A DNA stretch of 64,000 bases from Saprospiraceae bacterium. Its GTDB lineage: Bacteria > Bacteroidota > Bacteroidia > Chitinophagales > Saprospiraceae. The stretch covers positions 1-64,000 of the forward strand of contig JADKCF010000014.1 in assembly GCA_016714765.1 (NCBI GenBank), read 5' to 3'. The notes under the pieces are model-generated. The model was not told the DNA's origin, did no database searches, and was given only the letters and a program-made list of their open reading frames with translations. Position numbers and translations under genes: made by a program. Positions 20,787-30,357 of this stretch are shown one piece after another; positions within the stretch are counted from its first letter, which is position 1; every line of letters begins with the position of its first letter.

Positions 20787-21038
20787 TGTTTGATATTTAA
20801 AAAATGACTTAATTGTTTCAGGATTCAAATTTACAAAATAAATTTATTCTAAAAGCATTATTATAAAAAATCCTATTTTTTAAACGTCAAAATGTATTCT
20901 ACGATACATAATTATATTTCGTTAACGTAGGATTAACATATGGAAATATATAATGTTTAATTATTTCCCAATCTAATAAAATTTGATCTTTAAAAGATAA
21001 TAATAATACAATTTATATAATAGGCGGATACAAAGCCT

Positions 21039-21046
21039 TAATTTTG
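21039..21046 (+). promoter_or_regulatory. Candidate -7 element of the purM promoter
   Basis: TAATTTTG fits TAnnTTTG and lies 22 nt before the ATG at 21069, a typical spacing. No strong -33 element is seen. Confidence 0.4.
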
Positions 21047-21068
21047 CCCTTCTATCAATTTGTACTTT

Positions 21069-22256
21069 ATGAATAACAATGACCTCAGATATGATTTGCG
21101 TGGTGTCTCAGCATCCAAAGATGAAGTACATCAGGCTATAAAAAAGCTTGATAAAGGACTGTTTCCCAATGCATTCTGTAAGGTTATCCCTGATTTGGTG
21201 GTAGGCGATCCGGCTTATTGTAATATCATGCATGCGGATACTGCAGGTACAAAAACCAGTCTGGCTTACATCTACTGGAGAGAAACAGGAGATATTTCTG
21301 TATGGCGAGGTATAGTGGAGGACGCTATTGTGATGAATCTGGATGATCTGGGGTGCATTGGTTGTTTTGACAATATTGTGCTGTCATCTACTATAGGCCG
21401 GAATAAAAGTATCATAAATGCTGAAGTGCTTTCCGAAATCATTAATTATACTCAAACCTTTTTAAATAAACTATCCGAATATGGCATTGGCATCACATTG
21501 GCAGGAGGCGAAACAGCAGATGTCGGCGATATAGTTAGAACAGTAGATGTTGGATACACTGCATTCTGTAGAATGAAAAGATCCGACGTCATCGACCTCA
21601 ATATTTTGCCAGGAGATATTATCGTAGGATTTAGCTCTTCTGGACAATCTACATATGAGGACAGATACAACGGGGGGATGGGAAGCAACGGGCTGACATC
21701 TGCCAGGCACGACGTATTTTCTAAAAAATATGCAGCAAAACACCCCGAATCATTCAACCCATTCATTCCGGACGAGGTAGTATACACGGGTTCAAAAAAT
21801 CTGACCGATCAAATATCGATTCATGGTCAGATGATGGATATTGGCAAGTTGGTACTTTCGCCCACCAGGACTTATCTACCTATAATAAAACCCATCATAG
21901 AAGCCTATAAAGCATCAATACACGGCTTAATCCATTGTTCAGGTGGCGGACAGACTAAAGTGAGCAAATTTATGAGTAAAAATATTCGTATCATCAAAGA
22001 CAACTTATTCGAAACTCCTCCATTGTTTTCACTTATACAAGATGAATCGGGGCTAAGCCACAGAGAGATGTACCAAGTATTTAATATGGGGCATAGGTTG
22101 GAATGTTATGTACCGGATATCCAGGTGGCAGAGGATATAATAAAAATTTCAGAAAGCTTTGGCGTAGATGCCAAAATTATAGGTAGGGTGGAGTCATCCA
22201 CCAATCCAGCCATAGTCATTAAAACCAATAATACCGAAATCGAATATACTTATTAA
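21069..22256 (+). CDS. purM: Phosphoribosylformylglycinamidine cyclo-ligase (AIR synthase)
   Basis: PurM closes FGAM to AIR, the substrate of the PurK/PurE pair earlier in this window. The 395-residue protein shows the AIR-synthase fold. HADTAGTKTSLAYIYW is near residue 57, the metal and nucleotide region is AIVMNLDDLGCIG, the hinge is LAGGETADVGDIVRTVDVG (about 143-161), and MGHRLECYV is near residue 342. It belongs to the longer PurM form common in Bacteroidota. I use the ATG at 21069 (MNNNDLRYDLRG); an in-frame TTG at 21060 is less likely. It converges with ddl, leaving 12 nt between stops. Confidence 0.88.
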   Translation: MNNNDLRYDLRGVSASKDEVHQAIKKLDKGLFPNAFCKVIPDLVVGDPAYCNIMHADTAGTKTSLAYIYWRETGDISVWRGIVEDAIVMNLDDLGCIGCFDNIVLSSTIGRNKSIINAEVLSEIINYTQTFLNKLSEYGIGITLAGGETADVGDIVRTVDVGYTAFCRMKRSDVIDLNILPGDIIVGFSSSGQSTYEDRYNGGMGSNGLTSARHDVFSKKYAAKHPESFNPFIPDEVVYTGSKNLTDQISIHGQMMDIGKLVLSPTRTYLPIIKPIIEAYKASIHGLIHCSGGGQTKVSKFMSKNIRIIKDNLFETPPLFSLIQDESGLSHREMYQVFNMGHRLECYVPDIQVAEDIIKISESFGVDAKIIGRVESSTNPAIVIKTNNTEIEYTY

Positions 22257-22268
22257 TGTAGCCGATGA

Positions 22269-23363
22269 CTACCAGACGGTTTTTAACTTGCTGACCGCTT
22301 TGTGCCTTTTTATACCATATTGTATCAATTGATCTAGTAGTTCCTGGTATGGTACACCGGTTGCTGCCCACAGTTTTGGGTACATACTGATACTGGTAAA
22401 TCCTGGCAAAGTATTGATTTCGTTAAGTACGATGGTATTATCCGGTTTAAGAAAAAAATCTACTCTAGATAGGCCTTCTGCCCCAATACATTTAAAAGCC
22501 TTGACCGCAGTTTTTTGAATAAGTGTACTGACTTCTTCGGGTATATCTGCAGGAATCAACAGTTTAGCTCCTGTACTGCTGATATATTTTGCATCGTATG
22601 AGTAGAATTTTTCTTTTGGGATGATAGCACCAATGACTGAAGGTTTGGGATCTTCGTTACCTAAAACAGCACATTCCACTTCTATACCTGTTATAGCTTC
22701 TTCGATGAGTAATTTACGATCGTATTGAAATCCATCCTGGATGGCGTGCACAAATTCCTCTTTGCTGGTCACTTTATGCACCCCTACAGATGAACCGGCA
22801 TTAGCAGGTTTTATGAACAATGGTAATCCAAGTTTTTTAACTACAGATTCGAATCTTATTTTTGATTTGTTGCTTTGATCTACAACTTCAAAGGCAGCTA
22901 TCGGAATGCCTGCGTCTCGCCAAAGTCTTTTGGCAATATCCTTGTCCATACCTACTGCCGATGCCAGTAAGTCCACACCTACAAAAGCAACATTGACTGT
23001 CCTGAAAATGCCTTGTATGATACCATCTTCACCAAAAGCCCCATGCAGGACGGGGAAAGCTGCATCTATCTTACAGATTTTACGGTTATTTTTCCTGTTG
23101 TGTAAATTTGTTTTTTTGCCGTCTGTATCCAAAAAAACTCTTGTGTCAGATGGTTTGAGTGATATCAGTTTATTATCATCGGCATGAAGCAAAAAGTCAT
23201 TTGGATCCTGCAGGTACCAGTTGCCCTCTTTTGTTATTCCGATTAGAGTGATATCATATTTATCTTTATCCAGTGCGGCTACAACGCTTTTACCAGATCT
23301 AAGTGAAATAGCATGTTCTGGTGATTTCCCACCTATGATGATTGCAAGATTGATTTTAGCCAT
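22269..23363 (-). CDS. ddl: D-alanine--D-alanine ligase
   Basis: This 364-residue ATP-grasp enzyme makes the D-Ala-D-Ala dipeptide for peptidoglycan. The start MAKINLAIIIGGKSPEHAIS holds the family GGxSxEH motif. PVLHGAFGEDGIIQGIF (about residues 109-125) is the ligase 1 signature. KPANAGSSVGVHKV (about 176-189) is the ATP-grasp loop, and VLNEINTLPGFT near residue 317 holds the Mg and substrate-binding residues. The length is normal. It stands alone, with no cell-wall neighbours. Confidence 0.93.
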   Translation of the reverse strand: MAKINLAIIIGGKSPEHAISLRSGKSVVAALDKDKYDITLIGITKEGNWYLQDPNDFLLHADDNKLISLKPSDTRVFLDTDGKKTNLHNRKNNRKICKIDAAFPVLHGAFGEDGIIQGIFRTVNVAFVGVDLLASAVGMDKDIAKRLWRDAGIPIAAFEVVDQSNKSKIRFESVVKKLGLPLFIKPANAGSSVGVHKVTSKEEFVHAIQDGFQYDRKLLIEEAITGIEVECAVLGNEDPKPSVIGAIIPKEKFYSYDAKYISSTGAKLLIPADIPEEVSTLIQKTAVKAFKCIGAEGLSRVDFFLKPDNTIVLNEINTLPGFTSISMYPKLWAATGVPYQELLDQLIQYGIKRHKAVSKLKTVW

Positions 23364-23585
23364 AAATATCTAAGGTTATTTGATATGTAAAACAAAAAAA
23401 CAAAGGTAATCATTGACTTTTAAATTTCATTCAAATTACTTTAAAAATTAATATTTATAAAATTGATAGTAAGAAAATTACCTATATAATAAAATTCGTA
23501 TGTATATTTACACTCTGAAATTTATTTACTCGTCAGAAGCATGTTTCTGACAATGTGGTTTACCTTAAAATAAAAAAGAGTATTT

Positions 23586-24860
23586 ATGGCAAAAATTCTG
23601 ATTGTAGATGATGATAAGAGTATCAGAAAGACCCTGAAAGACATATTGGAATTTGAGAAGTATGAGATAGATGAAGCTGTTGATGGATTGGAATGTATTG
23701 TTAAAATAAAACAGAATACATATGATGTCATCATAATGGATGTAAAAATGCCCCGAATGGATGGCATGGAGGCTATCGAAAAGGTACAGCATATCACTCC
23801 TGATACGCCGGTAGTAATGATTTCCGGGCACGGAAATATAGATACTGCCGTAGAAGCAGTAAAAAAAGGAGCATTTGATTTTATTCAGAAGCCACCAGAC
23901 CTAAACAGATTGTTGATTACACTCAGAAATGCACTGGATAAATCCAATCTCATTACTGAAAAAAAAGTACTACAACGTAAGGTAAGCAATGCCCGGGTAC
24001 AGGAAATCATAGGTGATTCTGATGGGGTAGCACTGATCAAATCAACCATCGAAAAGGTAGCTCCTACAGACGCCCGTGTATTGGTGACAGGTCAGAATGG
24101 TACAGGAAAAGAATTGGTAGCAAGATGGATTCATCAGTTGTCAAGAAGGAAAGATTATCCTATCGTCGAGGTAAACTGTGCTGCTATTCCTTCTGAGCTG
24201 ATAGAGAGCGAATTGTTCGGTCACGAAAAAGGTTCATTTACTTCGGCTATCAAGCAGCGCTTAGGTAAATTTGAGCAGGCACATGGTGGTACGCTTTTTC
24301 TGGATGAAATAGGTGACATGAGTATGTCAGCGCAGGCAAAAGTCCTCAGGGCGTTGCAAGAAAATAAAATTACAAGGGTTGGGGGAGAAAAAGACTTGAC
24401 TGTGGATGTAAGGGTTATAGCTGCTACTAATAAAGACTTAAGAGCAGAGATATCTAAAGGTAATTTCAGGGAAGACTTATATCATAGACTTGCTGTTATT
24501 ATTATAAAAGTTCCATCACTCAATGAGCGCGTAGATGATATTCCTGATTTGGTTCATCATTTTATCGGTATTGTTTGTGATGAATATAATACGACCCATA
24601 AGAAGATAGAACCGGCAGCAATAAAACTGCTTCAAAAAGTCAATTGGACCGGAAATATCCGTGAACTCAGAAATGTAGTCGAACGCCTGATTATTCTTTC
24701 AGGAAATGTCATCACAGCCAAAGATGTAGAGATGTTTGTTCATAGTTCTGCCCATGCAGCTGACGGTATGCATAGTATTTTTGATAAATTTGATGATTTC
24801 AACTCTTTCAGCAAGTATATGAAAGCTGAATTTGAAAAATACAAAGCTGAACTGGTGTAA
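23586..24860 (+). CDS. NtrC-type response regulator lacking a DNA-binding domain
   Basis: This 424-residue protein has an N-terminal receiver domain (VDDD at residues 7-10, phosphoacceptor D52 in IMDVKMPRMDG, K102). A sigma-54 interaction AAA+ domain follows: Walker A GQNGTGKE at 169-176, loop GSFTSA at 216-221 in place of the classical GAFTGA, Walker B LFLDEIGD at 237-244, and GNIRELRNVVERL near 362. Relatives in Bacteroidota continue after a segment like NSFSKYMKAEFEKYK with a Fis-type helix-turn-helix. Here the protein stops five residues later and no such sequence is found in any frame before the terminator at 24886. It should therefore activate sigma-54 holoenzyme without its own DNA contact, or act through a partner. 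No histidine kinase lies nearby. Confidence 0.88.
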   Translation: MAKILIVDDDKSIRKTLKDILEFEKYEIDEAVDGLECIVKIKQNTYDVIIMDVKMPRMDGMEAIEKVQHITPDTPVVMISGHGNIDTAVEAVKKGAFDFIQKPPDLNRLLITLRNALDKSNLITEKKVLQRKVSNARVQEIIGDSDGVALIKSTIEKVAPTDARVLVTGQNGTGKELVARWIHQLSRRKDYPIVEVNCAAIPSELIESELFGHEKGSFTSAIKQRLGKFEQAHGGTLFLDEIGDMSMSAQAKVLRALQENKITRVGGEKDLTVDVRVIAATNKDLRAEISKGNFREDLYHRLAVIIIKVPSLNERVDDIPDLVHHFIGIVCDEYNTTHKKIEPAAIKLLQKVNWTGNIRELRNVVERLIILSGNVITAKDVEMFVHSSAHAADGMHSIFDKFDDFNSFSKYMKAEFEKYKAELV

Positions 24861-24885
24861 ACACCCATTTTAAAACAAAATCAAC

Positions 24886-24921
24886 AAAGCCTGCGTTTTC
24901 AAATAGAACGCAGGTTTTTTT
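24886..24921 (+). terminator. Intrinsic terminator after the NtrC-type gene
   Basis: The 8-bp stem cctgcgtt (24890-24897) with aacgcagg (24907-24914) is flanked by A on the left and followed by seven T. It lies 26 nt after the stop codon. Confidence 0.8.
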
Positions 24922-24938
24922 ATTAATAAATATATGAT

Positions 24939-25676
24939 ATGAGCGAAATCGAATTCCAAAAAGCTGAACAACACATCCACCGGGAATTAAAAAAATGGGG
25001 AGAGATCAAAGGCGAGAACTCGTGGACAATGTTTAAGGTAATAGCTGAACTTGTAGATGGTTTTGAAATCCTGAATAAACTCAATCCGTGTATATCGATT
25101 TTCGGATCTGCCAGAACTAAACCTGAAAATAAATTTTATCAGCTGGCCACTGACATCGCCGCCAAGTGTATTGATGAAGGTTTCGGAGTGATCACCGGTG
25201 GAGGACCTGGCATCATGGAGGCTGCCAACAAAGGAGCATACCTGCAAGGGGGATTGTCAGTAGGGTTAAATATTGACTTGCCCTTCGAACAGTTCAATAA
25301 TCCTTATATTGATCCAAGCAAAATCCTGCACCACAGATATTTTTTTGTTCGTAAGGTGATGTTTGTAAAATATGCTCAGGCATTTATCGTATGCCCGGGA
25401 GGTTTTGGAACCCTGGATGAGTTGTTTGAGGTGTTGACTTTGATCCAAACTAATAAAATCTCTAAAGTGCCAGTCATCCTGGTAGGAACTGAGTATTGGG
25501 CAGGGCTCAAACAGTGGATCATAGATGTCATGCTGCACCAGGCCAATAATATCAATGAAAAAGACCTGGATTTGATCCCTATCACAGATGACCCTGATGA
25601 AGTAGTGTCGATTATAAGGAATTTTTACGATGGGTCTGACCGAACTCATTCTATCAAGCCCAATTACGATTTGTAA
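24939..25676 (+). CDS. LOG family protein (TIGR00730 Rossmann fold)
   Basis: This 245-residue protein carries the two diagnostic LOG motifs: GVITGGGPGIMEAANKGA (about residues 84-101) and CPGGFGTLDELFEVLT (about 151-166), the PGGxGTxxE signature. Proteins with these motifs are nucleoside 5'-monophosphate phosphoribohydrolases that release a base from a ribotide (cytokinin activation in plants, nucleotide salvage in bacteria). An N-terminal helical extension of about 50 residues is typical of the larger bacterial subgroup. The substrate here is not known. It is followed after 24 nt by the transporter gene, so an operon is likely. Confidence 0.88.
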   Translation: MSEIEFQKAEQHIHRELKKWGEIKGENSWTMFKVIAELVDGFEILNKLNPCISIFGSARTKPENKFYQLATDIAAKCIDEGFGVITGGGPGIMEAANKGAYLQGGLSVGLNIDLPFEQFNNPYIDPSKILHHRYFFVRKVMFVKYAQAFIVCPGGFGTLDELFEVLTLIQTNKISKVPVILVGTEYWAGLKQWIIDVMLHQANNINEKDLDLIPITDDPDEVVSIIRNFYDGSDRTHSIKPNYDL

Positions 25677-25700
25677 CTAACAACAAGCCAATATTAATTC

Positions 25701-26492
25701 ATGGCCATCCATACAATACTTAAAAACAAAGGTGTAACCATCTTTATCATTTTGGCCGCTTTTTTTATTGCCAATACTATTGTAGCTGAGTTTGTTGGTT
25801 CCAAAATCTTTTCTCTGGAATTACTATTGGGATTTAATCCCATCCAATTGAAACTGTTTGGAGTCGAAGGTTTGGGACTGAATCTGACAGCCGGCGCCAT
25901 ACTATGGCCGATAGTCTTTATTATGACAGATATCATCAATGAATACTATGGTAAAAAAGCGGTAAGGTTCTTATCTTTTCTGGCAATAGGCATAGTATTT
26001 TATGCTTTTCTGATGGTATATGGAGCTATAGGTTTGCCGGCCAATGAGTGGTGGCAATTTCAGAGTGGTTTGTCTGCTGATCCTTCAGTCAGCATTTCTG
26101 ACATGAACTTATCATTTAATAAAGTGATGGGGCAGGGGCTTTGGATTATCATAGGTTCCATGGTAGCTTTTCTGGTGGGTCAGATCCTGGATGTGGCTAT
26201 ATTTCATAAAATAAAGGAAATCACCGGTGAAAAATGGATATGGATGAGAGCCACAGGAAGTACATTGGTCTCACAGCTGGTAGATAGTTACATTGTTTTA
26301 CTCATTGCATTCTGGATTGGGGCAGACTGGGATTTGACTAGGGTGCTGGCCATAGGTACAGTCAATTATTTCTACAAATCAGCTATGGCCATTCTTCTGA
26401 CACCATTCATTTATCTTGGACATCACATCATAGACAATTATTTGGGGCATGATGTGGCGGCAACTATGCGAAAGGAAGCTCAGGATTTGTAA
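25701..26492 (+). CDS. Queuosine precursor transporter (VUT/YhhQ family)
   Basis: This 263-residue inner-membrane protein has about six to seven hydrophobic segments. It carries the family features AAFFIANTIVAEFVGSKIF near the N terminus, LTAGAILWPIVFIMTDIINE (about residues 65-84) and RATGSTLVSQLVDSYIVLLI (about 192-211). YhhQ proteins import queuine precursors such as preQ0 or preQ1 for tRNA modification. A ribosyl-releasing LOG enzyme just upstream may only be a coincidental neighbour. No preQ1 riboswitch is evident in the 24-nt gap. The ATG at 25701 is the only sensible start. Confidence 0.85.
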   Translation: MAIHTILKNKGVTIFIILAAFFIANTIVAEFVGSKIFSLELLLGFNPIQLKLFGVEGLGLNLTAGAILWPIVFIMTDIINEYYGKKAVRFLSFLAIGIVFYAFLMVYGAIGLPANEWWQFQSGLSADPSVSISDMNLSFNKVMGQGLWIIIGSMVAFLVGQILDVAIFHKIKEITGEKWIWMRATGSTLVSQLVDSYIVLLIAFWIGADWDLTRVLAIGTVNYFYKSAMAILLTPFIYLGHHIIDNYLGHDVAATMRKEAQDL

Positions 26493-26572
26493 GTCATTAG
26501 TAAAAATAACATACGAAAAATGGATTTTCACGCGTATCTTGCATTGGTTTTTATCGTTAATATATCTCCGGC

Positions 26573-27880
26573 TTGATACAGTTCATTAATAATAAATTTT
26601 CGGAAGCGATTTTTGTGTATCAGTACAATCAGATGATGAGATATCTGGTCAGTGTATTGATTTCTATCGTGATGGTAAGAAGTGCCATTTCACAGGACGA
26701 TATAGGCCATTATGAAATCTGGATATTTATCATCACCAGCATGAGTTTTTTCTGGTCAGCAGGTATTAAAAATGCTTTTTTATCATGGTATCCTTCACTG
26801 AGTGGTCCTGGAAAAGATAGTTTTCCTGTTTTGGTCTTCGGATTACTTCTCACACTGGGCATCGTATGTAGCATCGTTTTGGCCATTTTCCACAGTGCGA
26901 TAGTGAGTTTATTTACTGATATGACGACGCTTCCATTCAGATGGCTAGGATCAGTTTTATTACTTGTGAGTGTACCATTGGTCCTCACGGAAAATCTACT
27001 CTATGTAAAAAACCGTGTAAGAGAATTGGTACTTTATACACATTGGAGTCAGGTGGGTCTACTTTTTATCATAGTGGTGACAGCGATATTATCACCTACA
27101 CTACTTTCATTCCTGTCAGTTTTCATTTGTTGGAACCTGATCAGAGTAGTATATCTTGTTTTTCTCATTGGCGGAGGATCTGCCACCTTTCCGCTTTTAT
27201 CTGATGTGAAACATTTTAGTTACTTTGCTCTTCCGCTTGTACTCAACATGCTTTTAGGCAGCACGATGGACATCATTGATGGTTGGTTTGTTTCCCACTA
27301 TTTTGAATCATCTTTTTTTCCGGTATTCAGATATGGGGCACGTGAGTTTCCATTATCAGGGTTGCTTTTCAGTTCGCTATCAACGGCCATGATTCCTGTC
27401 CTTATGAAAGATAGTCTTAGCAATGGTGATCAGTTACGAAAAAAAGTAAGTTACCTAATGCATATTTTGTTTCCTCTTTCGATCATCATGATATTGGTCA
27501 GCCCATATCTTTTTACTTGGGTGTATAATGAATCTTATCGGGAATCTGCTACTATATTCAATATTTATTTACTTATATTAACCAGCCGTGTCTTGCTGCC
27601 TCAGACCTATAATTTCGCATTGCACCAACATAAAATTTTAATATGGTCTGGCATATCTGAGATACTTTGCAATATCATTCTGAGCTATTGGTGGTTGCAG
27701 TTATGGGGTGTGTATGGATTAGCCATGGCGACAGTAGTGGCATATTTTGTACAGAAGGTCATTTTAATTATTTACAACAAAGTCTACAACAACATTTCGT
27801 TAGATCAGTATGTGGATATACGATATTATCTTGGATATGTCATAGTATTGATTTTTACTTTTATTTATTCTATGTTTTAA
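26573..27880 (+). CDS. Polysaccharide flippase-like membrane protein
   Basis: This is a 435-residue polytopic protein with about 12 hydrophobic segments and the layout of oligosaccharide flippases of the MATE/MOP superfamily. The start is a TTG at 26573 (IQFINNKFSEAIFVYQYNQM), because the FxxxIFVYQ stretch before the first helix is usually kept in relatives. The first ATG in frame is at 26633. It likely moves a lipid-linked glycan across the inner membrane. No glycosyltransferases flank it, so its substrate is unclear. Confidence 0.78.
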   Translation: MIQFINNKFSEAIFVYQYNQMMRYLVSVLISIVMVRSAISQDDIGHYEIWIFIITSMSFFWSAGIKNAFLSWYPSLSGPGKDSFPVLVFGLLLTLGIVCSIVLAIFHSAIVSLFTDMTTLPFRWLGSVLLLVSVPLVLTENLLYVKNRVRELVLYTHWSQVGLLFIIVVTAILSPTLLSFLSVFICWNLIRVVYLVFLIGGGSATFPLLSDVKHFSYFALPLVLNMLLGSTMDIIDGWFVSHYFESSFFPVFRYGAREFPLSGLLFSSLSTAMIPVLMKDSLSNGDQLRKKVSYLMHILFPLSIIMILVSPYLFTWVYNESYRESATIFNIYLLILTSRVLLPQTYNFALHQHKILIWSGISEILCNIILSYWWLQLWGVYGLAMATVVAYFVQKVILIIYNKVYNNISLDQYVDIRYYLGYVIVLIFTFIYSMF

Positions 27881-27945
27881 ATAAAAAGTCATGTTCAAAC
27901 AGCTAGAAATTACTGACACTAAAAATATTTAATCAAATAATTATT

Positions 27946-28782
27946 ATGACATTCAGAGAGTCCTATGATGTGTTGTGTTCAGGCTTAAAATGTGTCTATG
28001 ACGACAGAGAGGCATCTACTATCGCTAAATACCTGATAGAAGACATGTTTGATGTCCCACTTTGGTCAGAAGACCTTTTGACGGAAGTACAAGAAAAACT
28101 AATCAGGGAAGTAATCGTACGGTCCTGCAACCATGAACCTTGGCAATACATAGGAGGTTATGCAGACTTCTATGGATTAAAGTTTAAAGTCAACAGCGAA
28201 GTGCTGATACCCAGGCCGGAGACAGAAGAATTGGTCTACCTGGCGCTGGATGTAATACGAAAGTACACTGTTCAATCTGTCATGGATATAGGTACCGGCT
28301 CAGGTATCATTCCCATCACTCTAGCTGCCAAATCTACTTTGCAAACGGCGTATGGCATAGATATTAGTGCAGGTGCGCTTGAATTGTGCAGGAAAAATGC
28401 AGAGCTGCACAATGTCGGCGTTAGCTGGATCCAATGTGATATTATGGACAAAAAAAACTGGTCAACACTGCCCAAAGTCGACCTAATTATATCCAATCCA
28501 CCTTATATCACTCTGTCAGAAAAAGGAGCTATGCAGTCGAATGTTCTGGAATATGAACCACACATTGCACTGTTTGTAAAACATGATGCCATGGAGTTTT
28601 ATGATGCCATTACAGCATATATTATGGAATATCAGGATTCGGGGTGTAAAGTGATGGTAGAAATAAATGAAAACTATGGAAAAGAGGTGTGTCAGGTATG
28701 TAAGAATGCTGGTCTGAAAAACATCGGACTGTTTCAGGATTTACAAGGTAAAGATAGAATCGTGGTGGGTGAAAAAGGCTGA
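27946..28782 (+). CDS. prmC: Peptide chain release factor N5-glutamine methyltransferase
   Basis: PrmC methylates the GGQ glutamine of release factors RF1 and RF2 using S-adenosylmethionine. The 278-residue protein has an N-terminal helical domain with PWQYIGGYADFYGLKF (about residues 65-80) and VLIPRPETEELVYLAL (about 86-101). The SAM motif is MDIGTGSGIIPITLA (about 112-126), and the catalytic NPPYI motif is near residue 185. Length and motif order are normal. It starts 65 nt after the flippase. Confidence 0.93.
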   Translation: MTFRESYDVLCSGLKCVYDDREASTIAKYLIEDMFDVPLWSEDLLTEVQEKLIREVIVRSCNHEPWQYIGGYADFYGLKFKVNSEVLIPRPETEELVYLALDVIRKYTVQSVMDIGTGSGIIPITLAAKSTLQTAYGIDISAGALELCRKNAELHNVGVSWIQCDIMDKKNWSTLPKVDLIISNPPYITLSEKGAMQSNVLEYEPHIALFVKHDAMEFYDAITAYIMEYQDSGCKVMVEINENYGKEVCQVCKNAGLKNIGLFQDLQGKDRIVVGEKG

Positions 28783-28788
28783 TTATGT

Positions 28789-28796
28789 TATATTTG
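28789..28796 (+). promoter_or_regulatory. Candidate -7 element upstream of the porin gene
   Basis: TATATTTG matches TAnnTTTG. It lies 92 nt before the porin ATG, which implies a leader of about 85 nt. No clear -33 partner is visible. Confidence 0.3.
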
Positions 28797-28888
28797 CATG
28801 CAAGATTTTCAGAGAATAAAATATTTCAACATACATCATTGATCCAGATTAATAATATTAATATTTTACATTGTTCAAATTGTAATAC

Positions 28889-30187
28889 ATGAAGACGGTC
28901 ATACTAATAATTTTTTCTATATTTATTTTTCATTTTTCGGTAAGAGCTCAGATAGATCCATACAAAGCGGATACCATAAATCAGCTGATTACAGAGGTCA
29001 GCAAACTGACTGATAAGTTCAAGAACTTGTCCTTTTCCGGTTATCTGCAAGCACAGTTCCAAAAAGCTCAGTCGTCTGGTATTGAGTCTTTTAACGGTGG
29101 CGATTTCGGCTCAGAAACAGACAATAGATTTATGATCCGAAGAGGCCGGATGAGAATCGACTACACAATATTGAATGATAAAGCTTACCGCAAAATTTAT
29201 TTTGTTTTTCAGTTTGATGCATCCGAACGAGGAGTAGTCATGCGCGATATGTTTTTGCGATTATTCGAAAATAAGTGGCATAACTTCATTTTGACTACCG
29301 GTATGTACAATCGGCCATTTGGATACGAATTGCAAATGTCTTCAGCATTGAGAGAATCACCTGAGAGGGGTAGGATGAGCCAGATACTGATGAGAACGGA
29401 AAGAGACCTCGGGGCAATGATTTCTTTTCGTCCCCAGGATAAGAATTATAAGCTCTATTTTATCAATGCTGACTTGGGGATTTTCAATGGCACAGGTCTT
29501 ACCGCTCCTCTGGACTACGATAAGTACAAAGATGTCATTGCAAGACTTAGCGTCAATAATCTGCGGATTGGCAACACAAAAGTCACATTATCGGGAGGAG
29601 TTTCTTATTTAAATGGGGGAGTGGCTACATTAAATAAAGTAGTATATCAACCTCAAAAAAGAAACCAAGAAATTTGGATGGTTGCAGATACGTCTGCTGT
29701 TAATCTGACCAGGAGGTTGCCCAGAACTTATTATGGCGCAGACTGCAGGTTGAAAGTTCCACTAAACCTCCAAAATACCCTCGAAGTGAGAGCTGAGTAC
29801 ATGATTGGTACCCAACCATCTTTTGCAACCAGCTCAGTGACTCCTTTTTCTATTCCGATGGATCCTGTTTATATCAGACCTTTTCATGGAGCTTATTTTT
29901 ACCTGGTTACAAACCTGGCAAATAAGCATCAGATGGTTTTAAAGTACGACTGGTATGATCCCAACAGTCGCGCTGATCGGCTCTCTATCGACTCACAAGA
30001 AAAGGGGTTTTCGAAAGCAGATATAAAATATTCTACGTGGGGTTTCGGTTACTCATACTTTTTTAATCCTACAACTAAAGTCGTATTTTATTACGAGTTA
30101 GTGCGCAACGAAAAAACCTTGTTACCGGAATTTTCTGATGATAAAAAGGACAATCTGCTGACCATCCGGACTCAGGTCTTGTTTTAG
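28889..30187 (+). CDS. Porin, phosphate-selective OprO/OprP-like
   Basis: This 432-residue outer-membrane protein has a signal peptide ending near FSVRAQ (residue 20) and a short coiled segment (INQLITEVSKLTDKFKNLSF). The beta-barrel after it includes RFMIRRGRMRIDYTIL (about residues 76-91), the region typical of the phosphate-selective porin O/P family. The C-terminal strand ends LLTIRTQVLF with the terminal Phe favoured by outer-membrane barrels. Whether the ion is phosphate cannot be judged from sequence. No phosphate genes are adjacent. Confidence 0.8.
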   Translation: MKTVILIIFSIFIFHFSVRAQIDPYKADTINQLITEVSKLTDKFKNLSFSGYLQAQFQKAQSSGIESFNGGDFGSETDNRFMIRRGRMRIDYTILNDKAYRKIYFVFQFDASERGVVMRDMFLRLFENKWHNFILTTGMYNRPFGYELQMSSALRESPERGRMSQILMRTERDLGAMISFRPQDKNYKLYFINADLGIFNGTGLTAPLDYDKYKDVIARLSVNNLRIGNTKVTLSGGVSYLNGGVATLNKVVYQPQKRNQEIWMVADTSAVNLTRRLPRTYYGADCRLKVPLNLQNTLEVRAEYMIGTQPSFATSSVTPFSIPMDPVYIRPFHGAYFYLVTNLANKHQMVLKYDWYDPNSRADRLSIDSQEKGFSKADIKYSTWGFGYSYFFNPTTKVVFYYELVRNEKTLLPEFSDDKKDNLLTIRTQVLF

Positions 30188-30357
30188 GTCTCGGGATATG
30201 TGAACTGATATATTGACTTTTAGCCTTTATCCTGCTTTTTTTATATGTTTGTCTAAAAAATGTGCCCTTAGCCTAATCAAATTTCGATTTCAATCGTTAT
30301 AGAGTGGGTAAACAAATTTTTTCTTTGTTTATTCATTCATCTATTAAATTGAATCGT

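Noticed and set aside
24841..24938. A hidden helix-turn-helix exon of the NtrC-type regulator in another frame
   Set aside because: All three frames meet stops within a few codons and the space is taken up by a terminator.
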